Shown: piece by piece, positions 22,241 through 31,834 of the stretch
Layout: every line of letters begins with the position of its first letter
Position numbering within the stretch: position 1 is the first letter of the stretch
From: Endomychus coccineus
Taxonomy: Eukaryota > Arthropoda > Insecta > Coleoptera > Endomychidae
Direction of reading: 5' to 3'
Length of the DNA: 64,000 nt
Assembly: GCA_958510875.1 (NCBI GenBank)
Contig: OY294072.1
Span: 4,260,501 to 4,324,500 of the forward strand
Program-made: the position numbers and the translations under genes
Notes under the pieces: model-generated
The model's input: only the letters and a program-made list of their open reading frames with translations
The model's database searches: none
Told to the model about the DNA's origin: nothing

Positions 22241-23130
22241 AGAAGGGGTGGAGGTTCTCCCTCGATTATTTGAAGTGTAGCTATTTGCTAGATACCACAG
22301 AAAATAGGGGGTATAGTTACAAATTTGCAAATAACATTGTTTGATTTCAAGGTGGGTTCAAGACATATGAAAATCCACTAACCCATAAAAGAGTTCACAT
22401 TGTGTATAAACTATAACACTGTGAATAATCACCCTTATCCACTAAGAATACTATTAAAATACTGAGAACCTTTCGACTAGCAGCATGCACCATCAGAGTT
22501 GGAAGCTCCTCTGTACTTTTAACAGTTCTTTTACGGGATAAGGTTGATTATTTCTTATTTATATTTGAATGTTATATCGAATTACGTTATGAGAAGTGAA
22601 AACCTTCCTACATACTGGTTCTATTTAGGTTCTTTCTTTACTGGGAAACTTTTCCAAATAATAAGTCACAACCAAAAGGGGGTGGGGTCATCTTCTTCGA
22701 TTACTTAAATAGTAATGTATGTTACTAATATGAGATAAGAAAATCATTGATTCAAGTATTATATAGGTAGGTACTTTTGAAGAAATAGAGTTACCCTTCA
22801 TTCAAATGATTAATTAAATTTCTATTTTCTTTGTATGAAGTTGAATGATTCAAAGAGACCTTTCACTTTTGAAAAAGTTGATAGAGTTGCAAACGTTTCC
22901 AAATAATATATCACAACCAGGAGAGGGTGAGGTATTCTCCATCGATCACTTAAATAGTAGGCTTTATGTAACTTCAGAAAAGAGAGGAGTATAAGAATAA
23001 GAATACCTAAGAATATGTTTATTGAAACTAAAACTGGTATCACGTGAATACAGGAAAATAGACACCTAAACGCCAAGAGGTTTATATTGTGCCGTATAAT
23101 TTATTACAACAGTACAGTAGATAATTGAAT
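22241..23130 (-). repeat. U-derived segment between LINE-B and LINE-C
   Basis: Begins with the 'gatttgctagataccaca' junction that also borders the satellite arrays, followed by rearranged U pieces. Duplicated at 52,496-53,391. No coding signal is seen. Confidence 0.55.
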
Positions 23131-23136
23131 ATTATA
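23131..23136. other. Empty target site matching the Polinton insertion
   Basis: The single ATTATA here lies in sequence otherwise matching 53,341-53,397 on the left and 60,706-60,760 on the right. There the same ATTATA is duplicated on both sides of the Polinton-like element. This is the unoccupied paralogous site, which fixes the ends of the element and the relative age of its insertion. Confidence 0.9.
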
Positions 23137-23200
23137 TATTACGATTCATTAGTCAGATAATAAATATAATTGATATTTCGAGTGAGCAATATAACAATAA

Positions 23201-23757
23201 TTAAGAAACGCTGAGACAACTCACAAATATGTGGGCGTTATCAATGAGATAAGTATAGACTTCATATTTGAATCTTTTAACATCATTATTAATTGATCTC
23301 AATGCTAACGGAAGTTTGTTAAAGACTTTTGATACGTTGAAGGAAATACTATTTTGACATTTTCTTCTGGCGAATTTATTAATTTTGATTTCTTCATTGT
23401 AAGCTGCTCTTGTGTGATAGGCTTGATCTATGCACTTAGTTTCCACTTTTAGATGCATGTAGATTAGACATTGATATATGTAAAGTGTTCTAACTTTTAG
23501 CACATTCATTTGTTTGTATAAAATATCCGTAGAAAATCTTTTTGATTTGTTTGATATTATTTTTAAGACGTAATTTTGTACAACATTAAGAGGTTCCATT
23601 GCATTTTTATATAGACCCCCCACGCTTCGATGCCATATTTCAATAAAGATTCCACCAGAGCTTTGTATATATTTTTAAGCATAAATTAGTTTTCTTACTT
23701 TGCTTGCTAAATGTTCTACTTGAATATTCCACCTAAGATTTTTGTCAATGATTATAC
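23201..23757 (-). pseudogene. LINE-C copy 1 RT thumb and C-terminal domain
   Basis: The minus strand reads KYLGIIIDKNLRWNIQVEH, then, after a stop, LVESLLKYGIEAWGG. It then enters a 140-codon frame (23,201-23,623) with EPLNVVQNYVLKII and KVFNKLPLALRS. These are the standard C-terminal landmarks of Jockey/CR1-group RTs. The frame ends with a natural-looking stop at 23,201. Confidence 0.8.
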
Positions 23758-23802
23758 CAAGATATTTAATAATATAATAAGATTCTTGACCCAGTATGAA
23801 TT

Positions 23803-23939
23803 ATATAAAAAATTCTCGGGAATTAGGTCACATTAACACTCTGTTATGAATGTTCGTCTTTACGTACGTTTCGGTCTCACGACCATCATCAGAAGACTTA
23901 TTTTGTTAAAAAGGGGGTTAACTAAAACTAATTAGCACA
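23803..23939 (+). repeat. Penelope-like inverted repeat, left
   Basis: Pairs with 24,811-24,946 over about 137 bases with very few mismatches. Contains a hammerhead-like motif on the minus strand. Confidence 0.9.
23857..23898 (-). ncRNA. Hammerhead ribozyme-like motif, left repeat of Penelope copy 1
   Basis: Exact reverse complement of 24,852-24,893, so transcripts of either strand of the element would carry a motif. Same single extra U next to stem II. Confidence 0.65.
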
Positions 23940-23978
23940 TAAAAAAAATCTATAATGGTTCTTCTTATAAAAATAACA

Positions 23979-24469
23979 TAACAGGTAATACAGACAATTA
24001 TATAACTTTACCATACATTCCGGAGACCTCAGAAAAAATTGAGAAATGTTTGAAAAAGTACGATATAAATGTTGCGCATAAACCTACTAACTGTGTTGGG
24101 AGATATTTCTAAAATCTAAAACCTGTAATACCTAAAGATAAACAAACCCACACAGTATATAAATTGAATTGTTTAGATTGTGATGGAACTTATACTGGAA
24201 TCTCTAAACAATATTTACAAAAAAGAATGTACGGCCATAAGTATAGCACAAGAAATGATAACTTAGAAAATTCCACCGCCCTTGCTAAGCACTGTTTTGA
24301 TTATAACCATCAATTTGATTACAAAAATGTTAATATTTCAACTAAAGAAACCAATTTTTATAAAAGATCTATCCTGGAGATGATTCACATAAAAAGGGAT
24401 TCAAATTCTGTGAATCATAGGAATGATATTCAGGGATTGAGTCAGATTTATACTAACTTGATTAATTAA
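23979..24469 (+). pseudogene. Penelope-like RT end plus GIY-YIG endonuclease domain, copy 1
   Basis: The frame runs from ITLPYIPETSEKI (end of a Penelope-type RT) through VAHKPTN to the endonuclease part. There VYKLNCLDCDGTYTG stands for the GIY...YIG core, with KQYLQKRMYGHK carrying the conserved arginine region. It ends with SQIYTNLIN. A TAA at 24,110-24,112 breaks it after VGRYF; downstream is open for about 100 codons. The GIY-YIG nuclease nicks target DNA in this class. Confidence 0.85.
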
Positions 24470-24810
24470 AACTCTTGCAAATTCCTACATACGTCTTTAT
24501 AATGTTAAAAGTATATTTTAGGAAGAACGCTTAAAGTAAACTAAATTCCAATGCAGGTCTAAAACCTTTTCAAGTACGTCATAAATCTACATCTGGGTCG
24601 AGTTATTACAAACAAATAGCTTCGAATTTCAGTTGCTTTGAGACTATAGCAATATGCGTTTGTACATTATGAGAATATTACTTAACAGTGGTTTCTTGTT
24701 ACAAAAAAATCTATACTTTAATATTAACGATACAATTTTCGATTATTCGTGGTTCTGTTCGTTTCGACGGCGTGAGCTTTTTGATTGAAGATTGTGCGAT
24801 ATGGACGCTT

Positions 24811-24946
24811 GTGCTAATTAGTTTTAGTTAACCCCCTTTTTAACAAAATAAGTCTTCTGATGATGGTCGTGAGACCGAAACGTACGTAAAGACGAACATT
24901 TATAACAGAGTGTTAATGTGACCTAATTCCCGAGAATTTTTTATAT
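24811..24946 (-). repeat. Penelope-like inverted repeat, right
   Basis: Reverse complement of 23,803-23,939. Contains the plus-strand hammerhead-like motif at 24,852-24,893. Confidence 0.9.
24852..24893 (+). ncRNA. Hammerhead ribozyme-like motif, right repeat of Penelope copy 1
   Basis: The core CTGATGA is at 24,857-24,863 and GAA at 24,877-24,879. Stem I pairs GTCTT (24,852-24,856) with AAGAC (24,889-24,893). Stem II is GGTC/GACC closed by GTGA. Stem III is two pairs, AC/GT, with a GTAC loop. The predicted cut is after A24,888. One extra U (24,864) lies between the core and stem II, unlike the textbook form. Very short stem III forms are known in Penelope-like elements, where they are thought to act as dimers. 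Confidence 0.7.
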
Positions 24947-24962
24947 AAACAAGATATTTAAT

Positions 24963-25289
24963 GTGGTCTGCAGCTTGTATGTAATTTTCACATTCACAGT
25001 TCGTATGGATGTATAGTTTGTTTACGTTATTGCATTCACTAACGTTCGTGATTGAGAAACTTATGAATTTAGTTTTATTTGAATTAAGAGTGAGTTTGTT
25101 TGATTGTAACCAGCAATTCACAGTACTAAGACCACATGTAGCTTCATTCATGAGTGAATGTAAATATCTATCACTGAATATAATAACTGTATCGTCAACA
25201 TAGTTTATCAGTTTTGCATCAATCGGGAGGCTCCCTATCGAATTTATATAAATTAATAACAATATTAGTAGTATAGTTGCGTATATCAT
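24963..25289 (-). pseudogene. LINE-C copy 1 RT palm with YVDD
   Basis: The frame reads LLIYINSIGSLPIDAKLIN, then YVDDTVIIFSD, the catalytic motif C. Copy 2 at 62,474-62,863 has YADD at this place, the usual LINE form. The block CWLQSNKLTLNSNKTKFI follows, as expected for motif D. The frame then runs into the Penelope-like insertion. Confidence 0.85.
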
Positions 25290-25377
25290 TGTCCATTTCA
25301 GTTATGTAATGTTTCACATATGTTGCTATTTTATCTGTGACTTTTAATTTAATATTCTTCACATCTGATCTATTGTT

Positions 25378-25800
25378 TTATGACTTTCGCGTAGTACCAA
25401 AAGACGCCACGTAGGAGTATTTTCTGAAAATTGTCAGTTGACTTGTAAATACAAGGCATATCTGCGTTTTCAAAATCGTTTTACCGCGTCGTGATCCAAG
25501 CGCCAGCTGGTGACTGAGCGAAGGACTACGAGTTTGACGACGCGTAAGCGACTCATGTCAACCATAGAGTTTCCGGACCTGTACGTACGACCGTGTTTTA
25601 CTATCGCTTTAGGTACATAGAAAATTATTAATTTAATTATTATATCAACAACATTCCAAGAACCAAAATGAGTAAATAACAGGGAACAATGGTTATTTAT
25701 TAAGAGAACAAGGAATCATTCAACAAAATGAAAACTAAGGTATTGTTATTACTGTAGTGGTAAGAACACTACAGGTACAAGACTCCTTACATTTCAAAAG
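25378..25800. other. Duplicated non-repeat-like segment, GC-richer
   Basis: Between LINE-C and module W there is a segment richer in CpG than its surroundings at 25,385-25,600 (e.g. 'gacgacgcgtaagcgactc'). It fits none of the other families. It occurs only here and at 62,955-63,380. No ORF over 60 codons and no splice-like structure was recognised. It could be a 5' region of LINE-C or host sequence. Confidence 0.4.
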
Positions 25801-26340
25801 TTGCTTTCTCTAAAGGAAGATGAATGATTCAAAGACATTTAATTTTAAAGTAGAGTTGCAAATATTTTAATTTGTTGTATAGTATTCTAGGAGCCAAGTT
25901 GTTGTTGTATCTATAGTATTTGAGGATCCATGTAGTTGTAGAGCAACTATATTTTATCAGCATTTTCTTTTGCAATACTTGAAGTTTCAATGATTTAATT
26001 ATATAACCTACAAATGGCGAAGTAATGTACGTCACAAATTCAAGAGAGTACTTTAGAACTACACTTTCGACCAAGATTTGACTCCCTTCCAATTTTATAC
26101 TCCTATGAATATCAAAGTGACATACGATTTATACCATAGAATAAATTGTGACACGTGCTTTTTTATGAACGCATACCTATCTCTATACAACCTACAACTG
26201 TCAAGTTAACGTATGTCAGAGTGACAACCTGAAGGTGCCCATACGTCTCACATAGAAGTTACCACGCACTATCCGACTAAACCATCGAAAAGGCGTTGCA
26301 CATAAAAAACTGTTAACAGCGGGGCGTAGCCCGTAAAATC
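25801..26340 (-). repeat. Module W reverse copy with LINE-D-like frame
   Basis: Reverse W, with a frame at 25,829-26,092 reading LVESVVLKYSLEFVTY and LKLQVLQKKMLIKYS on the minus strand, again LINE-like. The palindrome is mutated here (AATGTACGTCA). Confidence 0.4.
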
Positions 26341-27240
26341 AACTAGTCGGTATTAGAATAAGCGGCTTATTAAGTTGGTGTGCAAGTTACTAAAAATGTA
26401 ACTAGGAATATGCGATTTTCGACATAATCGACGAACATTTTTGAACACGACAAGCTAAAATATGCGAGCAAAGCGAGCCCAAAAAATGATCGAAACGTTA
26501 ACTTTGAACCTTTTAAAAGGTCGCGATGGCCCCAAACCGGGTCGAAAACTGTTCTGAAGTAGTTAATTTTCCGTAAATCGAATGACGTTCACGCGAGAAG
26601 CGCGTAGCACGCGAGTTAGAAATGTGCAAAAATAGTGCTCCCTCCTACGACTTTAAGGGGACATTTGGAGTGCGGTTTTCGATCCATGTCGTTAGATTAT
26701 GAACCGGGTCAACTTAATAGCATAGTCTTGGGCCCCAAAATGTCTTTTAAATACGAAAATTTAATCCAAATAGAAACAGGTACTCTCAGGTCTCAGCTAT
26801 GCACGTCTGACGTGCAAAGCGCCAAAGGGAATTTTCTAGCTACTAAAATATACCCGAAGCGGATAAATGCTAGCGGCCCATAGCAAAAAAGACTTCATTA
26901 CAGCTGGCGCCGGCCGTACGGGCCACGAAACGGCCCCAAATTAACAAGATCGAGGTAAAATGTATAAACTCTAACTTACGCGAAGCGGGCTCCTCGAGGG
27001 AAACTTCAAAATGATTTCGTTCGTAGCTTATTACATAGGAGGTTTGCCCTTCATGCAATTGTGTTTTTATACAATTTGAACCTTCTAATTTCGATAGGCC
27101 AAATCTATATAATACGACTTTTTGTCGGCCATATTGTAATAATAATAATAAAATATTCTCAAATCGAAAACTAGAGCCTGTACCTTCAATTAAAATTCAC
27201 CATTCGAAAGATCGTCATCGATTTAGTCAAAGTGATTTCT
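26341..27240 (-). repeat. Repeat module V, reverse copy d
   Basis: Reverse V, with the GC-rich hairpin near 26,316-26,331 at its edge and an internal deletion in the 131-codon ORF. An open plus-strand frame (26,635-26,883) runs antisense and overlaps the ORF end. Confidence 0.6.
26870..27152 (-). pseudogene. Unknown 131-aa protein, copy d (internal deletion)
   Basis: The end of the ORF is open (HEGQTSYVISYERNHFEVSLEE ... FFAMGR) and the start is recognisable (MADKK.YYIDL). About 110-130 bases between them are gone, joining YYIDL directly to the LSKLEG region out of phase. It carries the HFEVSLEEPA variant shared with copy g. Confidence 0.6.
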
Positions 27241-29455
27241 TGATTACCTTGTAAACGGCGGTCTTCACTCCCCAAAAATGCCTCTAAGTAGTTGGAAGTA
27301 AATCATAAAGATTTGACGTGGTTTGACGATAACCTATGTAGAATTTCCTGATAATTTACGAAAGCGATCGATTTCGGAGGTGTATTTATAATGAAATAAA
27401 GTAGAAGCAATGCGAAAAGCGTTATAAAAACTCTATACGGCATATCAGTGTCTAAAATGGTCCATGGACGAAGATATTCTTCCTAGGGGTACAAGTACAT
27501 TTCTACATCTATAGATTATTGGGGCCATGAAAAACCATACCTATCGACTCCAGAAAGTTTTAAATAAGTATATCTACAAATCTATGGTCTTAACTTAACC
27601 TTATTCATAGTCAAAGAGTTGTAAGTCGTAAACTCATGTATCTAAATAAAAGTCAACAAAACTACATAAATATCATATGAACTGGGGGCCCCATCTATTG
27701 AAAAACGTTCTAGAGGTATGTCTGAACAATATGTAACAATAACATTCAACATACTTTATTTCAGATTTTAATATATGAATTATATCAAGGTTTGGAACCA
27801 ACAGATATATTCTTGCAGAAATTAGAGTACATAGGGATTGAAAGAATGACAACACGATATATAAAGGTATGTACATCACGTACGAGCAGAGTTCAATACA
27901 TTTTCAAGGAATATATCAAGATATCTATCATATTCTACTATACATGTAGCATCGTCCAGAGTTATGTAGCACCACGAACATTGGATTCACTCATAATTAG
28001 TTTAAATTCATAGCACAAGCCTTTCAAAGTATTCAAATAATGTTATTTCAGTTACAATGAAGACATTTTCATATATGTGTATGGTGTATTATGTTTCAGG
28101 ATCTGAATTGTCATTTCACATTTTCAACGTAGATACAAGGTTATGATATAATAGCATCTTTTAGGAATCCGATGCTAATTAGGCCTAAATCATATGAAAT
28201 AAAGGAAGGAAAAGATGTATACGAGAGTATTTCATATGTTATTGGGAAGGAAAGCATTCAATGTTCAATTTACATGTATCAATTCATACATATGTCAGTT
28301 GGTGGGAAAATCTCACCAAATCATATCAAAACCAATTGTATGGAAACGTACATGCATGAAAATGATTATAAAAGTCTTCAACAATGAAGTTGCTGCCACA
28401 AGGTATACTTTCGACAAAGTATACATCACTATATGGATGTTATACAACATCAAGAGAGATGACGGGAAAGTTTACAAATGATAGATTGTACAGTTTCAAT
28501 ACTTTAAATTGAGCTTTGCAAATGTATATATGAAAAGAATAAAGGTAGGAGGAAAACTTAATAATGAAATGCACCCTTTTTCTTCATTATTCCTGGCATA
28601 AGTATATCAGATTCAAAGCTGAAAAGAGAAAAAATGCTTCCTCAACGGGAAGTAGATTTTTTATAACATAACTTTCTCTGAGACTATCTAGCAATGAAAA
28701 TAGATATGTAGAAACTTGCTTGAGACATGTAGGTACAAACGAAACACAATTGCATTTTGCAAGTTTCGAATAGGAATAAATTCTGTATCTTTGTATTTAT
28801 AACAAAAAGGGTAGATCGTACAGTTTTAATACTGGGAATTGGTTTTTACAATGGTTCTGCTACCGATATGTTTGAGAAATCTTATCGAAAGGCATACTGA
28901 GAAGGTGTATCCTTAAGGTAGCTCAAAAGAGAATGTCATTCTGCTTCAGACAGACAAAATGCTTAGGCTCCCTCAACGGCTAATAGATTTTTTTATAAAA
29001 TAGCTTCTTCTCGTACCTCAGAGACTAATTTGGACTAAAAATAAAGTAAAAGGCTGCTTGAGCTATCTACAAATAGAAGTCAATTGTAGGTAGCATGTTA
29101 AGAAAATACTAGCACAATATTCATAAGAAATTTTATGGTACGATTAATGTTTTTTTTATAAAGTAACTTCACAGATACTGCAAATAGCATTGAAAATAAT
29201 TGAAAAAGTAGCTTGAGAGATTAACATACAAAAGTAGTTGCAAACAACATTGTCTGATTGTAAGTTATCGAATAACATTTCAACTTCAACTGAGGAAAGA
29301 TTTCCAAATAATATTTCAGACCTAACGGGGTAGAGGTGGTAGGTATTCTCCTTCGATTACTTAAGTAGTAACTGTATCTTACTTCAGAAAAGAGAATGGT
29401 ATAGTTACAGACTTGCATAATATATCATTGTCTGATTTCAAGTATTTGTTGATTC
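27241..29455 (-). repeat. Repeat module U, reverse copy 2
   Basis: Reverse U. Its outer end at about 29,455 ('tttgttgattcat') joins BEL gag sequence. Small frames at 28,172-28,481 are open in two phases and recur in other U copies. I see no protein homology or gene structure. Confidence 0.6.
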
Positions 29456-29709
29456 ATAAACTGTATGAATGTGCTAAATTTATTTCAGTTCCAGCACAGG
29501 ATAGGGTAGGCTTTATAAATAGTCACAAATACTGTCAGATTTGTTTAAATAAACATCCTGGAGTATGTAGGTTCCATTTTAAATGCCAAACTTGCAACCA
29601 AGGCCATAATACTTTATTGCACGTAGGAACAAAACCTGTTCAAATGGTGTCTACTCACCAAATTAATAATAACAATATGAATAGCCTTAGAAGATGCAGA
29701 TACCCCTAA
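29456..29709 (+). pseudogene. BEL/Pao gag zinc-knuckle fragment, first copy
   Basis: Reads KYCQICLNKHPGVCRF, then CQTCNQGHNTLLH, the cysteine-rich end of BEL/Pao gag that binds RNA. A related second copy follows at about 29,785-30,060. The two are separated by a gag-derived stretch (ATSTVAFRNGCKFEFC). Confidence 0.8.
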
Positions 29710-29784
29710 TGCTAAAATTGAACCTGAGATAAAACATGACAAGTTCGCACCAAGGGCAACGTCCACGGTAGCCTTTAGAAACGG

Positions 29785-30306
29785 TTGTAAGTTTGAATTC
29801 TGTTCAGGAAGTCATAAACTTTATAAATGTGCTGAATTTATTTCAGTTCCAGCACAGGATAGAGTAGCCTTTATATTCGCAAATACTGTCAGATTTGTTT
29901 AAATAAATATCCTGGAGTATATATGTTTCATTTTAAATGCCAAACTTGCAATCAAGGCCACAATACTCAATTGCATGTAGAAACAATACCTATTCAAGTG
30001 ATGTCTACTCACCAAATCAATAATAACAATATGAACAACAATGTTAATGTTCTATTAGCTATAATAAGGTTAAAATTAATAGGTAAAAATATTCAACCTA
30101 TTTTAGTCAGAGCCTTTTTCGATACGGGTAGTCAAGTTTCATTTATAAGGTCTGATTTGATCGATAGGATTCGATGCAATGTTTTCAACGATAAGCTTTC
30201 CATAATAGGCATTGTTGATACTGCTAAAAAAGTGACACACTCTGCAAATATAACTGGGTATTCTTGTGTTCATAATTCTAAATTTAGTTTAAGCTGTTGT
30301 CAATAA
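29785..30306 (+). pseudogene. BEL/Pao gag knuckle, second copy, and aspartic protease
   Basis: The second gag copy has one base missing near 29,880. From 29,923 the frame is open for 127 codons: CQTCNQGHNTQLH, an Asn-rich linker, then ILVRAFFDTGSQVSFI, the aspartic protease active site (DTG), and SDLIDRI. The protease would cleave Gag-Pol. The frame ends at a stop after FSLSCCQ, where the family continues. Confidence 0.85.
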
Positions 30307-30400
30307 GATAACAATAAATTTACCGCAGGGAAATATAGACCTGTCGCAAATTAATATCCCTACAAGAATCAGTTCAAAGTTAGCTGATAGGGATTTCAAT

Positions 30401-30610
30401 GTGCCTGATACTGTTTCACTGTTATTGGGCGCAGATGTGTTCTTTCTAATTTTATTGAAAGAAAGGCATTATTTGAACGCAACGAAATTAATTGCCCAAA
30501 ATACATTATTTAAAAAATTAAATTACTTGCTGACATGTAATAGCTTATTAAAAAATACCTATGTTGATGACATTATTGGTGGTACCAACAATGAAGAAGA
30601 TTTATTTTAA
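30401..30610 (+). pseudogene. BEL/Pao protease end fused by deletion to RT YVDD
   Basis: VSLLLGADVFF is the block after the protease in BEL elements. Soon after IAQNTLF the sequence jumps to NSLLKNTYVDDIIGG, the RT catalytic box. The deletion removed the RT fingers and first half of the palm. The minus copy at 34,141-34,290 keeps a little more of RT before YVDD (FLATRCLVELANAEK). Confidence 0.8.
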
Positions 30611-30622
30611 TAATAAAATGAA

Positions 30623-31123
30623 TTGATCGAACTTTTAAAATTGGGTACATTCAAGCTACATAAATGGTGTTCCAATAGGAAGAAACGTCTTAAGGACATA
30701 TCAACTGAAAATCAGCATTTTGAAGACATTGATATGAATACTGCTTATATGGTTATTGAAACTTTTGGTGTATTTTATGATGTAAACTTAGATAAATTCA
30801 AAATGGTTTGTCCAGCCCAATGTTTGAATAGTCATTTTACCAAAAGACAAATTTTAAGTTTCGTTTGCAAATTTTATGATCCTCTTGAATTAGTGGGGCC
30901 TATATTGGTTATGGCCAAGGTTCTAATCCAAAAACTATGGCTCAAAAAATTACATTGGAACGAACCTCTACCCTCTGATTTGAATAAACAGTGGTCAGAA
31001 TTCTCAACAAGTCTTTTATCGATGCCTACAATGCTGAGTTTATTGAATTATCAGGATATTGTGACAGTTCTCAAAGTGCTTATGGGTGCTGTCTCTACAG
31101 TGTGTAAACTCCAAACGGAATAA
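30623..31123 (+). pseudogene. BEL/Pao RT connection region
   Basis: A 166-codon frame reads FKLHKWCSNRK, FTKRQILSFVCKFYDPLELVGP and LWLKKLHWNEPLP, the well-conserved stretch between RT and RNase H of BEL/Pao. The end is frayed (SLLNYQDIVT). An inverted copy is at 33,657-34,124. Confidence 0.88.
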
Positions 31124-31125
31124 AT

Positions 31126-31429
31126 TCATCATTTCGATTACTATACATATTCAAAAAAAATTCCGAAACAGGTCAAATTTAAATTATAAATTGACATCCT
31201 TCTACGTGAAAATGCGACTCCTATCTTCAACCCCCTTCGAATGACAGGTACAACCCCCTATCTTTGGAATAGGAAGTATAGGCTTGTGATATATCGTTTG
31301 AAAGGCCTCTTCATTCTCTATTCAAAAATTTTATCGCTTTCAAGTTTATTGCAACAATTAACACAGAATAAAATAAAATCATGTGGTTACCGAAATTCGC
31401 TACAATACAATCAAAAACTAAAATGTAAT
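31126..31429 (+). repeat. Left arm of 32.4-kb palindrome, non-coding spacer
   Basis: Mirrors 33,293-33,600 ('ggttgtacctgtcattc', 'tcttcaacccc'). It links the BEL remnant to the mariner fragment. No ORF of interest. Confidence 0.7.
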
Positions 31430-31834
31430 TTAAAACGTGATAAAATGTAAAACACTAAAAAGAGCTATGTATTTTAATGAAGTAGATGTTCTTAATCTTA
31501 AATAAAACTGTCTTCTAACATTATTGAACATATCAGGCGTGATCGACCTCATCACAAGCGTTATTCGTTCTTTCAAGTCATTTAAATCAAAAGGTTTAGT
31601 TTTGTACACAATGCTCTTCACATATCCCCATAGAAAGAAATCTAATAATGTAAGATCAGGTGATCGCGCTGGCCATTCAATCGATTCTCGCCTCCCTATC
31701 CACCGATTGGGAAATATTGTATCGAGGTACTGCGGGACATTTAATTGGTAATATGGTGGTGCTCCATCCTGCTGAAACCATATCGTATTCACTGGAACTT
31801 GAGGGTTTCCTGGATCAGGATATAAATTTGCCAA
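31430..31834 (-). pseudogene. IS630/mariner-superfamily transposase fragment, left arm
   Basis: The minus strand has the C-terminal catalytic part. WFQQDGAPPYYQ holds the second acidic residue; WPARSPDLTLLDFFLWGY holds the third aspartate about 36 residues later. It then reads to a stop after VLHFITF. The N-terminal DNA-binding domain and the first aspartate are missing, and the frame is cut at 31,834 where module W begins. The enzyme would cut and join transposon ends. Confidence 0.88.

Larger units (their letters stand above)
23771..24949 (+). mobile_element. Penelope-like element, truncated, copy 1
   Basis: A 1,179-bp insertion in LINE-C, bounded by 13-bp duplications at 23,758-23,770 and 24,950-24,962. 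It has inverted terminal repeats of about 137 bases (23,803-23,939 and 24,811-24,946). Between them is a remnant of the end of the Penelope RT fused to a GIY-YIG domain. Inverted terminal repeats carrying hammerhead motifs are a known trait of Penelope-like elements. Most of RT is gone, so it is not autonomous. Confidence 0.85.
23162..25350 (-). mobile_element. LINE-C copy 1, split by a Penelope-like insertion
   Basis: Minus-strand LINE fragment. The RT palm is at 24,963-25,289, then a 1,179-bp Penelope-like insertion, then the rest of RT at 23,162-23,757. The halves join at the 13-bp duplicated CAAGATATTTAAT, in the HIKYLG block of RT. The 5' part is missing upstream of about 25,350. A second copy with the same insertion is at 60,740-62,940. 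Confidence 0.85.
29456..31125 (+). mobile_element. BEL/Pao retrotransposon remnant, plus strand
   Basis: The order is gag zinc knuckle, a second tandem copy of that gag segment, aspartic protease, then a jump to the RT YVDD box and the post-RT region. The RT N-terminal half, RNase H, integrase and LTRs are absent. The right part mirrors 33,600-34,225. Confidence 0.88.

Noticed and set aside
22822..23076. 84-codon minus-strand frame with a hydrophobic stretch (also at 53,083)
   Set aside because: Lies wholly in duplicated U-derived DNA; the two copies are block duplicates, so conservation carries no coding information.
28172..28481. Two overlapping 71-88 codon frames in module U that recur at 3.7, 7.8, 37.8, 38.3, 41.6 and 49.3 kb
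   Set aside because: Both phases are open in the same stretch, lengths vary between copies, and neither phase resembles a protein. Low stop density explains it better than coding.
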